From assembly GCA_024644535.1 (NCBI GenBank), contig JAHEKX010000007.1, positions 288,567-352,566 on the forward strand: 64,000 nucleotides of DNA, read 5' to 3'. The DNA comes from Gammaproteobacteria bacterium (lineage in GTDB: Bacteria; Pseudomonadota; Gammaproteobacteria; Pseudomonadales; Halieaceae). A model generated the notes under the pieces. The model worked only from the letters and a program-made list of their open reading frames with translations. It did no database searches and was not told the DNA's origin. Below are positions 62,650 to 64,000 of this stretch, piece by piece. The position numbers and the translations under genes were made by a program. How positions within the stretch are numbered: position 1 is the first letter of the stretch; every line of letters begins with the position of its first letter.

Positions 62650-63732
62650 TTAGTGTGCTGCCGAGCGCTCTGCCAACAACTGCGCTTTAAGACTTAATTC
62701 TGCTGCTTTAAAAATATGGTCTTGCGTCATAGCACGCTCGGTGCCATTTAAACAATCTAGAATCAGCTGCCCGAAAAAAGGAAACCCTGTCTGCTGCAGG
62801 CAGTCTTCTCGGTGTTCTCCGTTTGGATCAACCAAAAGTACTGTCGACGCAGGTGCCTCGCCTGCAAGATCGATGTATTTTCGGCACTCAATAGAGCCCT
62901 CAGTACCCAAAATAAAAGTGCGACCATCGCCCCAGGTTCTCAGTCCGTCGGGGGTATACCAATCGACGCGGCTATAAAACGAGGCGCCATTGCTGGCCGT
63001 CATTGAAAATTCCCCAAAGTCTTCAAGTTCGGGGACATCAGGATGACTAAAATTCTCGACCCGCGCAAAGTTGACCGTGGCATCGTTTGCACCTGCGTAG
63101 GTCAAAAACTGTTCCACCTGATGGGAACCAATATCGGTCAAAATTCCACCGTAGCGCGCTTTCTGGAAAAACCAATCGGGACGCCCCGATTTATTTAACC
63201 GATGCGGTGCGATATTCAAGACTTGTAGGACACGCCCGATCGCGCCCTGCTCAATCAGCTCACCTGCCCGCCAAGCCGCGTCATTGTGAATACGCTCGGC
63301 GTAATACACCCAATAGCGCAGCCCCGTTGCAGCCACTGTTTCTTTCACTTCTGCAAGCTGATCCAAGGTTGTAAAGGGAGCTTTGTCGGTAAAGTAGTGT
63401 TTTCCCGACTGCAGCACGCGGACGCCAATATCCGCTCGCTCAGAGGGAACCGCTGCCGAGCAGACCAGCTGAATATCGGTTACTGCTAACAGTTGCTCAA
63501 ACGAATCAAGGGCCACGACTTCGGGATAACGCTCGCAGAAAGCAGCCACCCGGGTGGGTTCTGGGTCGTACACATATTTCAGCGTTGCACCCGCATCACG
63601 CAAACCGTTGACCTGACCATAAATGTGGCCGTGATCCAAAAAAGCTGCCGCAATGCAGAATTCGCCCGGGCCAACCACAATTTCCGAAGAACCACTAGGG
63701 GCATAAGCCTCGCCATCTTTGATGTTCGTCAT
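62650..63732 (-). CDS. Gfo/Idh/MocA family oxidoreductase
   Basis: 360 aa; KHYFTDKAPFTTLDQLAEVKE; YAERIHNDAAWRAGELI; ILTDIGSHQVEQFL. Confidence 0.9.
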   Translation of the reverse strand: MTNIKDGEAYAPSGSSEIVVGPGEFCIAAAFLDHGHIYGQVNGLRDAGATLKYVYDPEPTRVAAFCERYPEVVALDSFEQLLAVTDIQLVCSAAVPSERADIGVRVLQSGKHYFTDKAPFTTLDQLAEVKETVAATGLRYWVYYAERIHNDAAWRAGELIEQGAIGRVLQVLNIAPHRLNKSGRPDWFFQKARYGGILTDIGSHQVEQFLTYAGANDATVNFARVENFSHPDVPELEDFGEFSMTASNGASFYSRVDWYTPDGLRTWGDGRTFILGTEGSIECRKYIDLAGEAPASTVLLVDPNGEHREDCLQQTGFPFFGQLILDCLNGTERAMTQDHIFKAAELSLKAQLLAERSAAH

Positions 63733-63739
63733 GGGCTAC

Positions 63740-64000
63740 TTACCTCCATCCCAAGGCGACACTGGTGCTAAAAATGACGCTAGCTAAAACAGTGCCGATG
63801 CAGATCAACATGGCCGTGTTGAATAAAATTGCTCGCCCACCTTGTGGTCGGTCATCGCCGAGATAGGCTTTACGATTATTTAATAGCAACCAACCAAGAT
63901 AGGCGATTGGCAGTAAAAATCCACTAATCGCCGAGGTGGGTAAAATTACATAGGCACCCATCGTCGACCACAAAAACACGCCAAGCACCGCGGGTGTAGG
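63740..64000 (-). CDS. C-terminal part of an Nramp/divalent-metal-transporter-like membrane protein (runs off right edge)
   Basis: Open frame to 64000: PTPAVLGVFLWSTMGAYVILPTSAISGFLLPIAYLGWLLLNNRKAYLGDDRPQGGRAILFNTAMLI... Confidence 0.6.
   Translation of the reverse strand, partial: PTPAVLGVFLWSTMGAYVILPTSAISGFLLPIAYLGWLLLNNRKAYLGDDRPQGGRAILFNTAMLICIGTVLASVIFSTSVALGWR

Overview
A 64 kb, largely core-genome window that looks like a gammaproteobacterium. I see no transposases, integrases, CRISPR arrays, rRNA or tRNA. The long ORFs, intact families and recognisable gene order support about 50 protein-coding genes. Main blocks: Fur-boxed feoAB; a cobalamin riboswitch with a btuB-cobO-btuC-btuD-btuF B12 uptake cluster; metY; isocitrate lyase; a GntR/ABC/GIN-domain operon; der-bamB-yfgM-hisS-ispG-pilF-rlmN-ndk; a lone iscS with trmJ/suhB; secDF; purL/mltF/tadA; pgi/sppA; a secreted katG; a periplasmic AroQ-gamma chorismate mutase::cyclohexadienyl dehydratase fusion; and a right-end cluster (55.3-64 kb) of lipoprotein cytochromes, beta-helix protein, TonB receptor, Gfo/Idh/MocA oxidoreductase and an Nramp-like transporter. 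Points most worth a second look: (1) an in-frame chimera at the left edge joining a sodium-solute-symporter-type sensor-kinase N-terminus to a DcaP-like porin (rearrangement or misassembly); (2) the exported chorismate mutase-cyclohexadienyl dehydratase fusion; (3) the unassigned lipoprotein-cytochrome/TonB/oxidoreductase locus; (4) loss of the isc scaffold genes, rodZ and yajC/tgt/queA from otherwise conserved neighbourhoods; (5) truncated FAA-hydrolase and membrane-protein ORFs next to a perfect 15-bp inverted repeat; (6) an array of CRP-type half-sites with a perfect TGTGA-N6-TCACA. All assignments come from reading the sequence and family knowledge; no searches were run.
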